Below, in pieces: positions 1-8,121 of a stretch of 44,795 nt of DNA (positions are counted from its first letter, which is position 1; every line of letters starts with the position of its first letter). The notes under the pieces are model-generated. The model did not search any database and was not told where the DNA came from. It saw only the letters and a program-made list of their open reading frames with translations. The translations under genes and the position numbers were made by a program. This DNA comes from Faecalibacterium prausnitzii. GTDB lineage: Bacteria; Bacillota; Clostridia; Oscillospirales; Ruminococcaceae. The stretch is from positions 1-44,795 of the forward strand of contig NZ_PXUP01000021.1 of the NCBI RefSeq assembly GCF_003324185.1, read 5' to 3'.

Positions 1-75
1 CGGCCGTAGCTCATCTGGTAGAGCGCCACCTTGCCAAGGTGGAGGTAGCGAGTTCGAGCCTCGTCGGCCGCTCCA
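1..75 (+). tRNA. tRNA-Gly(GCC), lacks first base
   Basis: Cloverleaf with anticodon GCC in the loop ttgccaa and an encoded CCA at 73-75. The first acceptor base lies outside the window; otherwise it is identical to the tRNA at 269-344. First gene of a four-tRNA cluster on one transcript. Confidence 0.95.
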
Positions 76-104
76 TTAAGGAGCAGCAACAGTTGCTCCG
101 GTAT

Positions 105-181
105 GGCCCGGTAGCTCAGTTGGTTAGAGCACCAGCCTGTCACGCTGGGGGTCGTCGGTTCGAGCCCGATCCGGGTCGCCA
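105..181 (+). tRNA. tRNA-Asp(GTC)
   Basis: Acceptor stem 105-111 pairs with 171-177 with one G-U pair. The anticodon loop ctgtcac shows GTC (Asp), the T-loop ttcgagc is normal and CCA is encoded at 179-181. Confidence 0.96.
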
Positions 182-268
182 CCAAGAAAGCGTAAGCTTT
201 CACCTACTTTGGAACTTGTTTTTCAAGGCGTCAGAAATGACGGGTGCAAGGTAAAATGCACCGAATAT

Positions 269-344
269 GCGGCCGTAGCTCATCTGGTAGAGCGCCACCT
301 TGCCAAGGTGGAGGTAGCGAGTTCGAGCCTCGTCGGCCGCTCCA
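269..344 (+). tRNA. tRNA-Gly(GCC), second copy
   Basis: Acceptor stem 269-275 pairs perfectly with 334-340. Anticodon GCC, discriminator T and encoded CCA at 342-344. It duplicates the tRNA at the left edge; the two copies flank tRNA-Asp, which points to a local tandem duplication. Confidence 0.97.
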
Positions 345-373
345 TTGGAGTGGTATTCATCACTCCCTTATAT

Positions 374-448
374 GGTGACGTGGCCAAGTGGTAAGGCAAG
401 GGTCTGCAAAACCCTCATCCACCAGTTCAAATCTGGTCGTCACCTCCA
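374..448 (+). tRNA. tRNA-Cys(GCA)
   Basis: Acceptor stem ggtgacg (374-380) pairs with cgtcacc (438-444). The anticodon loop ctgcaaa gives GCA (Cys) and CCA is encoded at 446-448. Last gene of the tRNA cluster; a strong terminator follows. Confidence 0.96.
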
Positions 449-452
449 AAAG

Positions 453-486
453 ATTCCCGGAAGCTTCGGCTTCCGGGATTTTTTTG
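453..486 (+). terminator. Rho-independent terminator of the tRNA cluster
   Basis: Nine-base stem cccggaagc (456-464) / gcttccggg (469-477) with a TTCG tetraloop, followed by seven T. Confidence 0.9.
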
Positions 487-911
487 TTTTGCACTGTCCC
501 CTGCCGGGAGCGGGACAATTTAAAATGTGCTCCGCTGCGCTCTGCACATATTCAGCGGAATGATTATTTTTATTTCGCGTTTGGAGCGACCGCGTTTGCG
601 CAGCAATGAAAGCCCCAGTGGGGCTTTTAAGCGGCAGAGCGGTCTGCGTTAGCAGATGGAGGGGCTTTGCCCCGACAAGCTCTGCGGAGCGCTCCAAACG
701 CTATTTTCACAGAAGGGCTGCAATGATCAAAGGGCGGTCTGAATTGCAAATGCCGTTTTTCTTCACGACCCCTCCCGTGAAAATGGGATTCAGAAAAGCC
801 CGCAGGCTTTTCTGAATCCCGAATAAAAAAATCTAATTCCGTTATTTATGCGCAGCAACAACGACGACCACCGCAACCCGTAAGGCGCGGAGCGCATTCC
901 AAACCGTTCTC
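487..911. other. Gene-free stretch with inverted repeats
   Basis: No convincing gene. A 12-base inverted repeat (577-588 gcgtttggagcg / 690-701 cgctccaaacgc) encloses smaller hairpins, aaagcccc/ggggcttt at 609-627 and ggggctttgcccc at 661-673. The right end (gcggagcg..ccaaac..) recurs in diverged form near 886-905. It resembles a small palindromic intergenic repeat. Short open frames here have no ribosome sites and no protein-like composition. Confidence 0.5.
785..820 (-). terminator. Perfect hairpin, likely terminator of the GNAT gene
   Basis: A 16-base perfect stem, 785-800 with 805-820. It lies downstream of the leftward GNAT gene; on that strand it is followed by a short atttt. A T tract of seven lies on the other side, so the direction is not certain. 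Confidence 0.55.
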
Positions 912-1394
912 TCAGAACCGCAGCCGCATCTGATACCACACCACCCCGCCGTGGGTAGAGCCAGAAACGCCCTCGTTCACAAAGCCGAACTTTGCATAGT
1001 AGTGCAAAAGCTTCTCCTTGCAGGTCAGTACCAGCCCCTTGCGCCCCTGTGTGTGGGCATCTGCAATGGCTCTTTGCAGCAGCAGCCCGGCATAGCCCCG
1101 GCAGCGGCAGCGCGGGAGGGTGTTCACCCCAAAGATCATCTGCCATGCACCATTTTCATCATGCAGGGCGGCATCCGCGTACATCTCATCAGTCAGGTCG
1201 GGTGTGTCGGTGCAAAAGCCATCCACAAAGGCCACCAGCTCCCCCTGCTCAAGCAGCAGCCAGAAATGACCGGCATAGTGTGCCAGCCGTCCGGCAAATT
1301 CTTCCGCTGTGGCAGCCTCCGCTGCCGGAAAACAGGCTGCCTCCACGGCGGCAATGGCCTGTAAATCATCCATAGTTGCGTTGCGTATCTCCAC
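912..1394 (-). CDS. GNAT family N-acetyltransferase
   Basis: About 160 residues of a GCN5-related N-acetyltransferase fold, which moves an acetyl group from acetyl-CoA to an unknown amine. The acetyl-CoA loop region reads RCRGYAGLLLQRAI, the V-like strand GLVLTCK comes next, followed by HYYAKFGFVNEG, a typical GNAT motif B ending. The GTG start at 1394 is chosen because GGAGAG lies directly upstream and the N-terminal sequence VEIRNATMDD is the usual first strand; an upstream ATG at 1451 would add residues that overlap the promoter. Divergent from recG. Substrate cannot be told from sequence. Confidence 0.88.
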   Translation of the reverse strand: MEIRNATMDDLQAIAAVEAACFPAAEAATAEEFAGRLAHYAGHFWLLLEQGELVAFVDGFCTDTPDLTDEMYADAALHDENGAWQMIFGVNTLPRCRCRGYAGLLLQRAIADAHTQGRKGLVLTCKEKLLHYYAKFGFVNEGVSGSTHGGVVWYQMRLRF

Positions 1395-1422
1395 AGTATC
1401 TCTCCTCCCTTTTTGTAATGTC

Positions 1423-1451
1423 AGTATACCACAGCTGCCGCGCAAGGGCAA
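1423..1451 (-). promoter_or_regulatory. Sigma-A promoter of the GNAT gene
   Basis: On the minus strand TTGCCC, 17 bases, TATACT, placed about 30 bases before the GTG start. Confidence 0.7.
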
Positions 1452-1456
1452 AATAT

Positions 1457-1485
1457 TTGCATCTGTTCCCCGTCCGTGTTACAAT
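1457..1485 (+). promoter_or_regulatory. Sigma-A promoter of recG
   Basis: TTGCAT, 17 bases, TACAAT, ending 34 bases before the recG ATG. It is back-to-back with the GNAT promoter. Confidence 0.75.
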
Positions 1486-1519
1486 GACTATACTACGCTT
1501 GGAAGGGAGTTGAAACGCC

Positions 1520-3580
1520 ATGCCCACCGAAAACCGCACTACCTTAACGCCGGACACCCCGGTGCGCTACCTGAAGGGGGTCGGCCCAAAAACCGCAGAG
1601 CGGTTCGAGAAGTTGGGCATCGTGACGCTGGCAGACCTGCTGTGCCACTACCCCCGGCGCTACATTGACTTTTCCAAGCCCTACTCCATTGCGGAAGCTC
1701 CCGCCGACACCGAATGCGTGGTAAAGGCCGAGGTATTCGCAAAGCCCGGCGGGCGCATTTTGCCGGGTGGGCGGCGGATGGAGCGCATCACCGCCGGGGA
1801 CGATATAGCCAGTCTGGAGATCACATGGTTCAACAACCCCTACGCCACCCAGAAATTGCAGCTGGGGCAGGAATACTATTTTCAGGGCATCGTGACCGGC
1901 GGGATGCTGCGCCGCCAGATGGTCAACCCGCAGGTGCGCACCGCTGAACAGATCCAGGCCGCGCCCTTTGAGGCCGTTTACCCCCAGACCGAGGGGCTTA
2001 CCAGCAGCGCCATCTCCCGCTGCATCCGGCAGCTTTTGCCCCACGCGGAGCTGCTGCCCGACCCACTGCCCCCGGAGATGCTGCAAAAATACCGTCTGCT
2101 GCCCAAGGCCGAGGCGGTACGCGCCATCCACTGCCCTGCCACCGAGGAGCAGGCTGCAGCGGCGCGGCGGCGGCTCATTTACGAGGAATTGCTGGTGCTG
2201 CAATTGGGCATCGGGCGGATGCGCAGCCGGGGCGCTGCGGCCACCGGGGCACCCATGCGCCGCGCCGATCCATCCCCTTTCTGGCAGAGTCTGCCCTTTG
2301 CCCCCACCGGGGCGCAGCGCCGTGCAGTGGAGGAGATTTTAAACGATATGGCGGGCGAAACCGCCATGAACCGCCTGTTGCAGGGCGATGTGGGCAGCGG
2401 CAAAACGCTGGTAGCTGCTGCCGCCATCTGGGCGTGCATCCGGGCGGGGTATCAGGCCGCGCTGCTGGCGCCTACCGAAATTCTGGCCGCGCAGCACGCC
2501 GAGGGGCTCAACCGGCTGCTTGCCCCCTTCGGGATGCGGGTGGCCCTGCTGACCGGCGGCATGAAGGCCGCCGCCCGCCGCACCACGCTGGCTGCCATCC
2601 GCAAGGACGAAGCCGACCTTGTGGTGGGCACCCACGCCCTGATGAGCGAAGGGGTGGAGTTTGCCCGGCTGGGTCTGGCGGTCATCGACGAGCAGCACCG
2701 CTTTGGGGTGCGTCAGCGCGGCGCATTGGCCGAAAAGGCCGCGAACCCGCACCTGCTGGTCATGAGCGCCACCCCTATCCCCCGCACGCTGGGGCTGCTG
2801 ATCTACGGCGATCTGGATATCTCCGTTCTGGACGAGCTGCCCCCCGGGCGCACCCCGGTCAAGACCCGGTGCATCACTGGCAAGCGGCGGCAGGACCTGT
2901 ACCGCTTTCTGGACAGCGAAATCGACAAGGGACGGCAGGTGTATCTGGTCTGCCCCGCCATTGAGGATGTGCCGGACGGCGGGCTGAACGCCGTCAAGAC
3001 CTACTATGAGGACATTGCCAAGGCGCTGCTGCCCGACCGCCGGGTGGGGCTGATGCACGGCAAGCTGAAACCCAAGGAAAAGGCCGCCGTCATGGAGGAT
3101 TTCAAGGCCGGGCGGTTGGACGCACTGGTGTCCACTACCGTCATCGAGGTGGGCGTGGACGTGCCCAATGCCAGCGTGATGGTGATCGAAAACGCCGAGC
3201 GCTACGGTCTGAGCGCCCTGCACCAGCTGCGCGGGCGGGTGGGACGCGGCGCTGCCGAGAGCTGGTGCTTCCTTGTCAGCGACAATACCAGCGAAGCCGT
3301 GCAGAAGCGGCTGAAATTTCTCTGCTCCACCACCGACGGCTTTGCCGTGGCGCAGTACGACCTGGAGACCCGCGGCCCCGGCGACTTTTTCGGCAGCCGT
3401 CAGCACGGTCTGCCCACCTTACAGATCGCCGACCTGATGAATGACACCCGTACCCTGCACGCCGCTCAGAGCGAGGCCGCTGCATTGCTTGCCGCTGACC
3501 CGCTGCTGGAAAGCCCGGCCCACGCTTTGCTGGCCGCGCAGGTGCAGCAGATGTTCGACAAGGCCGGGCCGATGAACTAA
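1520..3580 (+). CDS. recG: ATP-dependent DNA helicase RecG
   Basis: 686 residues, the usual RecG length. RecG remodels stalled replication forks and branch-migrates Holliday junctions. The N-terminal wedge/OB domain begins with VRYLKGVGPKTAERFEKLGI. The superfamily 2 motor shows Walker A GDVGSGKT (from G289), motif II DEQH at 390-393 within VIDEQHRFG, and motif III MSATPIPRTLG. The C-terminal half has VSTTVIEVGVDVPNA and LHQLRGRVGRG, then the RecG-type tail with GPGDFFGSRQHG. ATG follows GAAGGGAG at a normal distance. A single-gene transcript closed by a two-way terminator. Confidence 0.98.
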   Translation: MPTENRTTLTPDTPVRYLKGVGPKTAERFEKLGIVTLADLLCHYPRRYIDFSKPYSIAEAPADTECVVKAEVFAKPGGRILPGGRRMERITAGDDIASLEITWFNNPYATQKLQLGQEYYFQGIVTGGMLRRQMVNPQVRTAEQIQAAPFEAVYPQTEGLTSSAISRCIRQLLPHAELLPDPLPPEMLQKYRLLPKAEAVRAIHCPATEEQAAAARRRLIYEELLVLQLGIGRMRSRGAAATGAPMRRADPSPFWQSLPFAPTGAQRRAVEEILNDMAGETAMNRLLQGDVGSGKTLVAAAAIWACIRAGYQAALLAPTEILAAQHAEGLNRLLAPFGMRVALLTGGMKAAARRTTLAAIRKDEADLVVGTHALMSEGVEFARLGLAVIDEQHRFGVRQRGALAEKAANPHLLVMSATPIPRTLGLLIYGDLDISVLDELPPGRTPVKTRCITGKRRQDLYRFLDSEIDKGRQVYLVCPAIEDVPDGGLNAVKTYYEDIAKALLPDRRVGLMHGKLKPKEKAAVMEDFKAGRLDALVSTTVIEVGVDVPNASVMVIENAERYGLSALHQLRGRVGRGAAESWCFLVSDNTSEAVQKRLKFLCSTTDGFAVAQYDLETRGPGDFFGSRQHGLPTLQIADLMNDTRTLHAAQSEAAALLAADPLLESPAHALLAAQVQQMFDKAGPMN

Positions 3581-3624
3581 AAAAGCGCTGTCGCACAAAA
3601 AACTCGTGCGACAGCGCTTTTCTT
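3581..3624. terminator. Bidirectional terminator between recG and the acyltransferase
   Basis: A 16-base perfect stem, 3581-3596 with 3606-3621, with A/T tracts on both sides. It serves recG from the left and the acyltransferase operon from the right. Confidence 0.92.
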
Positions 3625-4736
3625 TACGTTTCCTTGCTCCCAACAATGTTTTGCAGGATGCGGGCGGTCAGGGCGTCCAGCTTTGTTTCCAGTGCGGGCA
3701 GGTGCAGCAGGCGGTAGAGCCGCTGATACACGGCATCCACCGCGTAGCCCGCAGCGGCAACCAGCAGCACCGCACCAGTCAGATACGCCAGCGAGGGCAG
3801 CAGCGCCCCGCCGAACCGGGGCAGGTCTACCAGCCGCCACAGCAGCGCCCGGGTAAAATCGCTGTCGTGCAGCAGATACACCCCGAAAGACAGCGGTGCC
3901 AGCCGGAATACCCAGCGCCGCCAGTAGTCCGAGCGGATACGGATATTCTGGAACAGCAAAAACATTGCTGCCGAGGCGATGACCGTAGCCAGTGCCTGAT
4001 AGCCGTTGACGGTATTCGCAAAGCCGTTCAGGTGCAGGGCGTTTTCCACCCGCAGCGCCAGCATCCGGTTGAACAGCCCCGCCGCCGAAGCTGCCAGATA
4101 TGCCAGCAAACACAGCCCGCTGGGCACGGTCACCCGGTATTTGCGGAAATAAGCGGCCATAAAATACAGGGTGTAGAACCAGATAAAGCTGTACCCGTTA
4201 TTCACAAAGGTTTCATCCGTTGCCCAGTAGAACAGCGTGCCCCACACGCTTTGCAGCAGCAGCGCCACCAGCAGCAGCGTTTTGTACTGCCGCCGGTCAA
4301 GGCTCTGCACCACCGCATTCAGCACCGGCACCGAGAGGTACATCAGAAAATAGGCCGAGGCAAACCAGTAGCCGTTGGAGGTAAGTGGTAAAAGTGCCCG
4401 GAGCAGCGAAATGGCTGAAAGCGGCACCGCACCCGCCTTGACCGCAACGCAGAAAGTGAGCATGGAGTAAAACCACACCTGTGCCCCGATGCGAAACAGC
4501 CGCCCGGCGCGGACAGCCCCCTTGCGCTCCGACAGATAATAGCCGGAAAGCATTACAAAACAGTTTGTGGATACACGCGCCAGAATAAACAGCAGCCAGT
4601 AGATCCAGAATGCTGCCGACCCCTGCGGTGCCGCACTGCCCAGCCCGCCGTGCCCGATGCCGTGCATCAGAACGATCATCACCATACTGAGAATGCGCAT
4701 CGTCTCAAAGCCGCTATGCCGTTTCTGCTCTTCCAT
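3624..4736 (-). CDS. Acyltransferase family 3 membrane protein
   Basis: 370 residues with about ten hydrophobic segments. The start GFETMRILSMVMIVLMHGIGH matches the first helix of Acyltransferase_3 proteins, which put O-acetyl or other acyl groups on surface sugars; the His in MHG is the family's usual catalytic position. Further on FVMLSGYYLSERKG and FGVYLLHDSDFTRALLW are typical family motifs. Last gene of a three-gene leftward operon, 20 bases after the glycosyltransferase-like gene. GAGGGG precedes the ATG. A role in modifying a cell-surface glycan is inferred from family and context. Confidence 0.85.
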   Translation of the reverse strand: MEEQKRHSGFETMRILSMVMIVLMHGIGHGGLGSAAPQGSAAFWIYWLLFILARVSTNCFVMLSGYYLSERKGAVRAGRLFRIGAQVWFYSMLTFCVAVKAGAVPLSAISLLRALLPLTSNGYWFASAYFLMYLSVPVLNAVVQSLDRRQYKTLLLVALLLQSVWGTLFYWATDETFVNNGYSFIWFYTLYFMAAYFRKYRVTVPSGLCLLAYLAASAAGLFNRMLALRVENALHLNGFANTVNGYQALATVIASAAMFLLFQNIRIRSDYWRRWVFRLAPLSFGVYLLHDSDFTRALLWRLVDLPRFGGALLPSLAYLTGAVLLVAAAGYAVDAVYQRLYRLLHLPALETKLDALTARILQNIVGSKET

Positions 4737-4756
4737 ACCCCGTTTTCCCCCTCACA

Positions 4757-5791
4757 TTACATTTCCCCTGTTTCCAGCTGCCGCAAAGCCTGCCGCACCT
4801 GCTGCTCCGGCCGCAGCCACGCTTGATAGTACGCCGCATTGTGCTGCGCCATGGCTAAGATCGCCGCCGGGTCTGCCAGCAGCTGCCGCAGCTGCGCCTC
4901 GCACTCTGCCGGGGACGTATATGTTTTATAGTTTTTGCCCTCTTCAAAGCCGCCCGGCAGGGTGTACCGCAGCGGCTCGGTAACGATGGCGCGCCCCGCC
5001 GCCACATACTCGGCCAGTTTCCAGCCGGTAGAGCCGTGCAGTCCGGTAGAAGCCACACAAATTTCCGTGTGCTGCATCCGGTGCAGATAGGCGCGCTTGC
5101 CGGTCAGCTTGTCCGGCAGGATCAGCTCCGGGCACAGCCGCCGGGCGCAGGCGTTGTCGGACACGCCGCCGGTGAACTGCGCCGGGAAGGCACTTTGCAG
5201 TCGGTGCAGCAGCTCGATGCGGTCTGCATTCACCTGCCGCCACTCTGCCTGTAACTCCGGGTATTGCTGCACCGCCGGTTCCTCCGGGTCCCACAGACGG
5301 GTCAAGAAGAGGATGCGCGGCTTTTTGCGCACCCGGGTCAGCCGGGCTTCAAAGTCCTGCGGGTAGCAGCGGGTGGAAAGCGCCCACTGCTTCAGGCGGC
5401 TCTTTACGCTGCGCTCCGCTTCCAGCGGCGAGCCCGGACAGGTAACGTAATAGTTCAGCCCCAATGGCCGCAGCTTTGCGGAGATATCGCCCGGGAACTG
5501 CCGGTTCTTCTCGGCTGAAAAACTGCGCTTGAACACCACATCCGCCCGGTGGAACAGTGCCAGCACCGCCGCCGGGTCGTTGTAGAAGTAGCCGTCCATC
5601 AAATCGAACACCACCGTGCGGCCGTCGATCTCGGTTTCCAGCAGCGCTTCCCGGGCAAGGGGATTGCCCTGCCGCACGTCCTGCACCCGCAGGGTCAGTT
5701 TCCCGCGCTTTGCCAGCAGAGTAAAGCCCGCCAGAATGCCGCTGATGTGCGCCGCCCCCTCCCGGGAGGATAGTTTTACCGTGACCTGCAT
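4757..5791 (-). CDS. Glycosyltransferase-like protein
   Basis: 344 residues, no signal peptide. The C-terminal half contains VASTGLHGSTGWKLAEYVAA followed by GRAIVTEPLRYTLPGGFEEG, which resembles the nucleotide-sugar binding end of GT-B glycosyltransferases (Glyco_trans_1_2 type). The N-terminal half (FDLMDGYFYNDPAAVLALFH, ADVVFKRSFS) fits the other Rossmann half of such an enzyme. Lies 8 bases after the phosphoesterase gene and 20 before the acyltransferase gene, so the three are probably co-transcribed. Donor and acceptor are unknown. Confidence 0.65.
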   Translation of the reverse strand: MQVTVKLSSREGAAHISGILAGFTLLAKRGKLTLRVQDVRQGNPLAREALLETEIDGRTVVFDLMDGYFYNDPAAVLALFHRADVVFKRSFSAEKNRQFPGDISAKLRPLGLNYYVTCPGSPLEAERSVKSRLKQWALSTRCYPQDFEARLTRVRKKPRILFLTRLWDPEEPAVQQYPELQAEWRQVNADRIELLHRLQSAFPAQFTGGVSDNACARRLCPELILPDKLTGKRAYLHRMQHTEICVASTGLHGSTGWKLAEYVAAGRAIVTEPLRYTLPGGFEEGKNYKTYTSPAECEAQLRQLLADPAAILAMAQHNAAYYQAWLRPEQQVRQALRQLETGEM

Positions 5792-5799
5792 TTTGCCTC

Positions 5800-6492
5800 C
5801 TATCGGCGGAACAGCCCGGTGCGCCGCTCGCCCATGGGGATGACGTCACAGAACACACACCGGCTCTTGGTGGAAAGCTGCACATCCTTGTGATAGCAGC
5901 CGAAAAACCATTTTTCGTAGGTCAGCTTGAGCAGGATCTCATCCAGAAACAGGTGCAGACGGTTGCTTTCGCCAAGGGCAAGGGCGGTAAAATCCAAAAA
6001 TCTGCTTGGTGCATCGTGGGTCAGCACATAATCTACCTTGTAGTCTACTTTCTCTAAGTTGCGGCGGCAGGTGTCGTACTCCTCGTCACTGGGCATCTCC
6101 TGCTTCCACCAGTTCACGCCCGGCTCCCGGTCGTCCTTATCCTGACTTTCCGCACCACCGAAGCAGAGATAGGTCTTGCCCTCCAGCTCCAGCACGCTGC
6201 CCCGGCACACATGGTACACGTTGCCGCCAAGGCTCTGTACCCTGCCGCCGAACAGCTCGGTCTCCGGGTACTGCGCCAGCAGGTCGTAGTTTTCGTGGCT
6301 GCCGTCCAGAAACAGAATCGTGTAGGGGCGCTTGCGCAGCCAGTCCAGCCGCTTGCGCTCTGCGGCGCTGCCGTCCCACACAAAGCCGAAATCCCCCAGC
6401 ACCACCACGGTGTCCTTTTTGCCCAGCCAGCGCAGCTTGCCCTGCTTGAAGCGCTGGATATCGCCGTGGGTATCCCCTGTAAGATATACCAT
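5800..6492 (-). CDS. Metallophosphoesterase
   Basis: 230 residues of the calcineurin-like phosphoesterase fold. Motifs in order: GDTHGD (D7, H9), VVLGDFGFVWD, LDGSHENYD (S65-H66-E67), VLTHDAPSR and WFFGCYHKD. Relatives usually read GNHE and GHYH; here the Asn is Ser and the first His of GHxH is Cys, so metal binding may be altered. The start at 6492 gives the family N-terminus MVYLTGDTHGD and has GGAGG upstream; a longer frame to 6582 would run into the promoter. First gene of the operon with the glycosyltransferase-like and acyltransferase genes. Confidence 0.88.
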   Translation of the reverse strand: MVYLTGDTHGDIQRFKQGKLRWLGKKDTVVVLGDFGFVWDGSAAERKRLDWLRKRPYTILFLDGSHENYDLLAQYPETELFGGRVQSLGGNVYHVCRGSVLELEGKTYLCFGGAESQDKDDREPGVNWWKQEMPSDEEYDTCRRNLEKVDYKVDYVLTHDAPSRFLDFTALALGESNRLHLFLDEILLKLTYEKWFFGCYHKDVQLSTKSRCVFCDVIPMGERRTGLFRR

Positions 6493-6570
6493 TCCTGCCC
6501 TCCCTGCCGGAGCGAAAGAACGGTGTAAAACACCGCAAGGCTCTTGTAACGCCCCGGCAAACCTGTTATT

Positions 6571-6598
6571 ATTATAGAACACAGCACACTTGCTGCAA
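6571..6598 (-). promoter_or_regulatory. Promoter of the phosphoesterase operon
   Basis: On the minus strand TTGCAG, 16 bases, TATAAT. The divergent S11-family gene starts at 6673. Confidence 0.65.
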
Positions 6599-6672
6599 AA
6601 TTGATTTTCCGGTGCGCCGCACAGCGCAGCCGTATCTAGTATATTTTATCGCTTTTTAAAGGAATTGTCCAC

Positions 6673-8016
6673 ATGAAACGTATTTTTGCACTGGTTCTTT
6701 CATTTGTATTTCTGCTCAGCTGCCTTGTGCTGCCCGCCGGGGCCATGTTCGACCCCAGCCCGGTGTATCAGGTGCAGGCTGCAAGCGCCTATATCGTGAA
6801 CACGGATACCAACATCATCGTCTATGATAAGGACAGCACAAAGCAGGTATCTGCCGGCGGTCTGACCAAATATATGACCCTTGCCGTGCTGCTGACCAAC
6901 TACGCCGACCAGCTGGACAACACCTTCCAGATGCCCTTTGCCATCTCGGACTATGTTTATAACACCAATAACGCAGATATGCGCTCCAACGAAACTTTCA
7001 CCTACCGGGAAGCCATGTACGCCATGCTTACCCGCAATGCCAACGAGGCAGCCATGGGTGTGGCGTACACCCTTTCCGGCGGAGATCTGGACGGCTGGGT
7101 GGCGCAGATGAACACCCTGTCCCAGCGCATCGGCACCACCGCCAGCAGCTGGACGGACGCCTGCGGCATCGACAGCGGCAACACCACCTGCGCCGTGGAT
7201 ATGTACCTGATTTTGCGCTACCTGATGAGCTTTGACGCCTTTGTGGAGGTGTCCGGTGCGCCCAGCTTTACCATGCCCGCCAAGGAGAAGCACCGCTCCT
7301 CCTCGGTGCTGGTCAGCCAGAACGCCGCGCTGAGCAAAGCCAGCGGCGGCAGCTATTACCGCAGCGCCATGCAGGGCGGTATGTGCAGCGTGACCGCCTT
7401 TAAAAACGATACCGGCACCCAGAGCTATGTTTCGTGGGGCAACAAGGACGGTGCCACCTATATCTTCTGCGTGATGGACAGCCCCGACAGCTGCGATACC
7501 CTTGGCTACGCCAACCGCCGCCCCGCCCTGTTCGAGACGGTCAAACTGATGGACTGGGTGTTCGACAGCTTTTCCATTCAGGCTGCGCTGGACACTGATT
7601 TGACCATTGCGGAGATCCCGGTCCGATATTCCTCCGACACCGACACCTTGCAGCTGTACCCCAACGACAGCATGATGACCCTGCTGCCCTCCACCAGCGA
7701 CGGCACCGTCACCCAGAAATACTTCCACCTGCCGGACTACGTCTGCGCCCCCATCCAGCAGGGCGATGTGGTGGGCACAGTAGAGCTGAAGCTGGCAGGC
7801 GAGACCATCGGCGTGGTGGATCTGATCGCCGGGCAGGACGTAGCCCGCAACCCGCTGCTATTCGGGGTGGACAAGGTGAAGGAGTTCCTGACCAGCCTGT
7901 ACCTGAAGGTGGTGCTGGTGCTCAGCCTGATCGCCGCCCTGATCTACGGGCTGTGGCTGCTGTGCTCCAACTGGAACCGCCGCAAGCCCAACAAAAAGAT
8001 CCACCGCCGCTATTGA
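6673..8016 (+). CDS. D,D-carboxypeptidase homologue (peptidase S11), catalytic motifs lost
   Basis: 447 residues: signal peptide (1 to about 24, ending PAGA), S11/PBP5-like domain (about 35-280), a beta-rich domain (about 300-400) and a C-terminal membrane helix (about 410-431) with a basic tail. Family enzymes trim D-Ala from peptidoglycan stem peptides. The aligned SxxK motif reads GLTK (G63 in place of the nucleophile Ser, K66 kept), SxN reads NAN (122-124) and KTG reads QGG (234-236). The surrounding landmarks (TKYMTLAVLL, NEAAMGVAYTLSGG, MNTLSQRIG, SWTDACGI) are clearly S11. So the fold is kept while catalysis should be lost; the protein may bind peptidoglycan or partner proteins. The frame is intact, so it is not a decaying gene. 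Confidence 0.88.
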   Translation: MKRIFALVLSFVFLLSCLVLPAGAMFDPSPVYQVQAASAYIVNTDTNIIVYDKDSTKQVSAGGLTKYMTLAVLLTNYADQLDNTFQMPFAISDYVYNTNNADMRSNETFTYREAMYAMLTRNANEAAMGVAYTLSGGDLDGWVAQMNTLSQRIGTTASSWTDACGIDSGNTTCAVDMYLILRYLMSFDAFVEVSGAPSFTMPAKEKHRSSSVLVSQNAALSKASGGSYYRSAMQGGMCSVTAFKNDTGTQSYVSWGNKDGATYIFCVMDSPDSCDTLGYANRRPALFETVKLMDWVFDSFSIQAALDTDLTIAEIPVRYSSDTDTLQLYPNDSMMTLLPSTSDGTVTQKYFHLPDYVCAPIQQGDVVGTVELKLAGETIGVVDLIAGQDVARNPLLFGVDKVKEFLTSLYLKVVLVLSLIAALIYGLWLLCSNWNRRKPNKKIHRRY

Positions 8017-8025
8017 GCCAATTAC

Positions 8026-8107
8026 AAAAGCCCTGCACCGGACACCGCCGTGCTCTGACCGTTCTGGTCAAAAAAGCAAAGCTCATGTCCGATGCGGGGC
8101 TTTTTTC
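8026..8107 (+). terminator. Nested terminator after the S11-like gene
   Basis: An outer imperfect stem (aaagccctgcaccggac, 8027-8043, with gtccgatgcggggcttt) ends in a T tract at 8101-8106. Inside it a second hairpin, tgacc-gttct-ggtca (8056-8070), is followed by six A. Confidence 0.75.
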
Positions 8108-8121
8108 TGTATTGCAGCGCT

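Noticed and set aside
1-344. Repeat of about 76 bases at 1-75 and 269-344 taken as a CRISPR or attachment repeat
   Set aside because: The repeat is exactly the tRNA-Gly gene; two tRNA copies explain it.
2339-3406. Long open frame of 355 codons on the minus strand inside recG
   Set aside because: It is a shadow of a GC-rich gene: low-complexity Gly/Ala/His/Gln composition, no ribosome site, and recG covers it fully.
6700-7728. 342-codon minus-strand frame opposite the S11-like gene
   Set aside because: Antisense shadow of a GC-rich gene.
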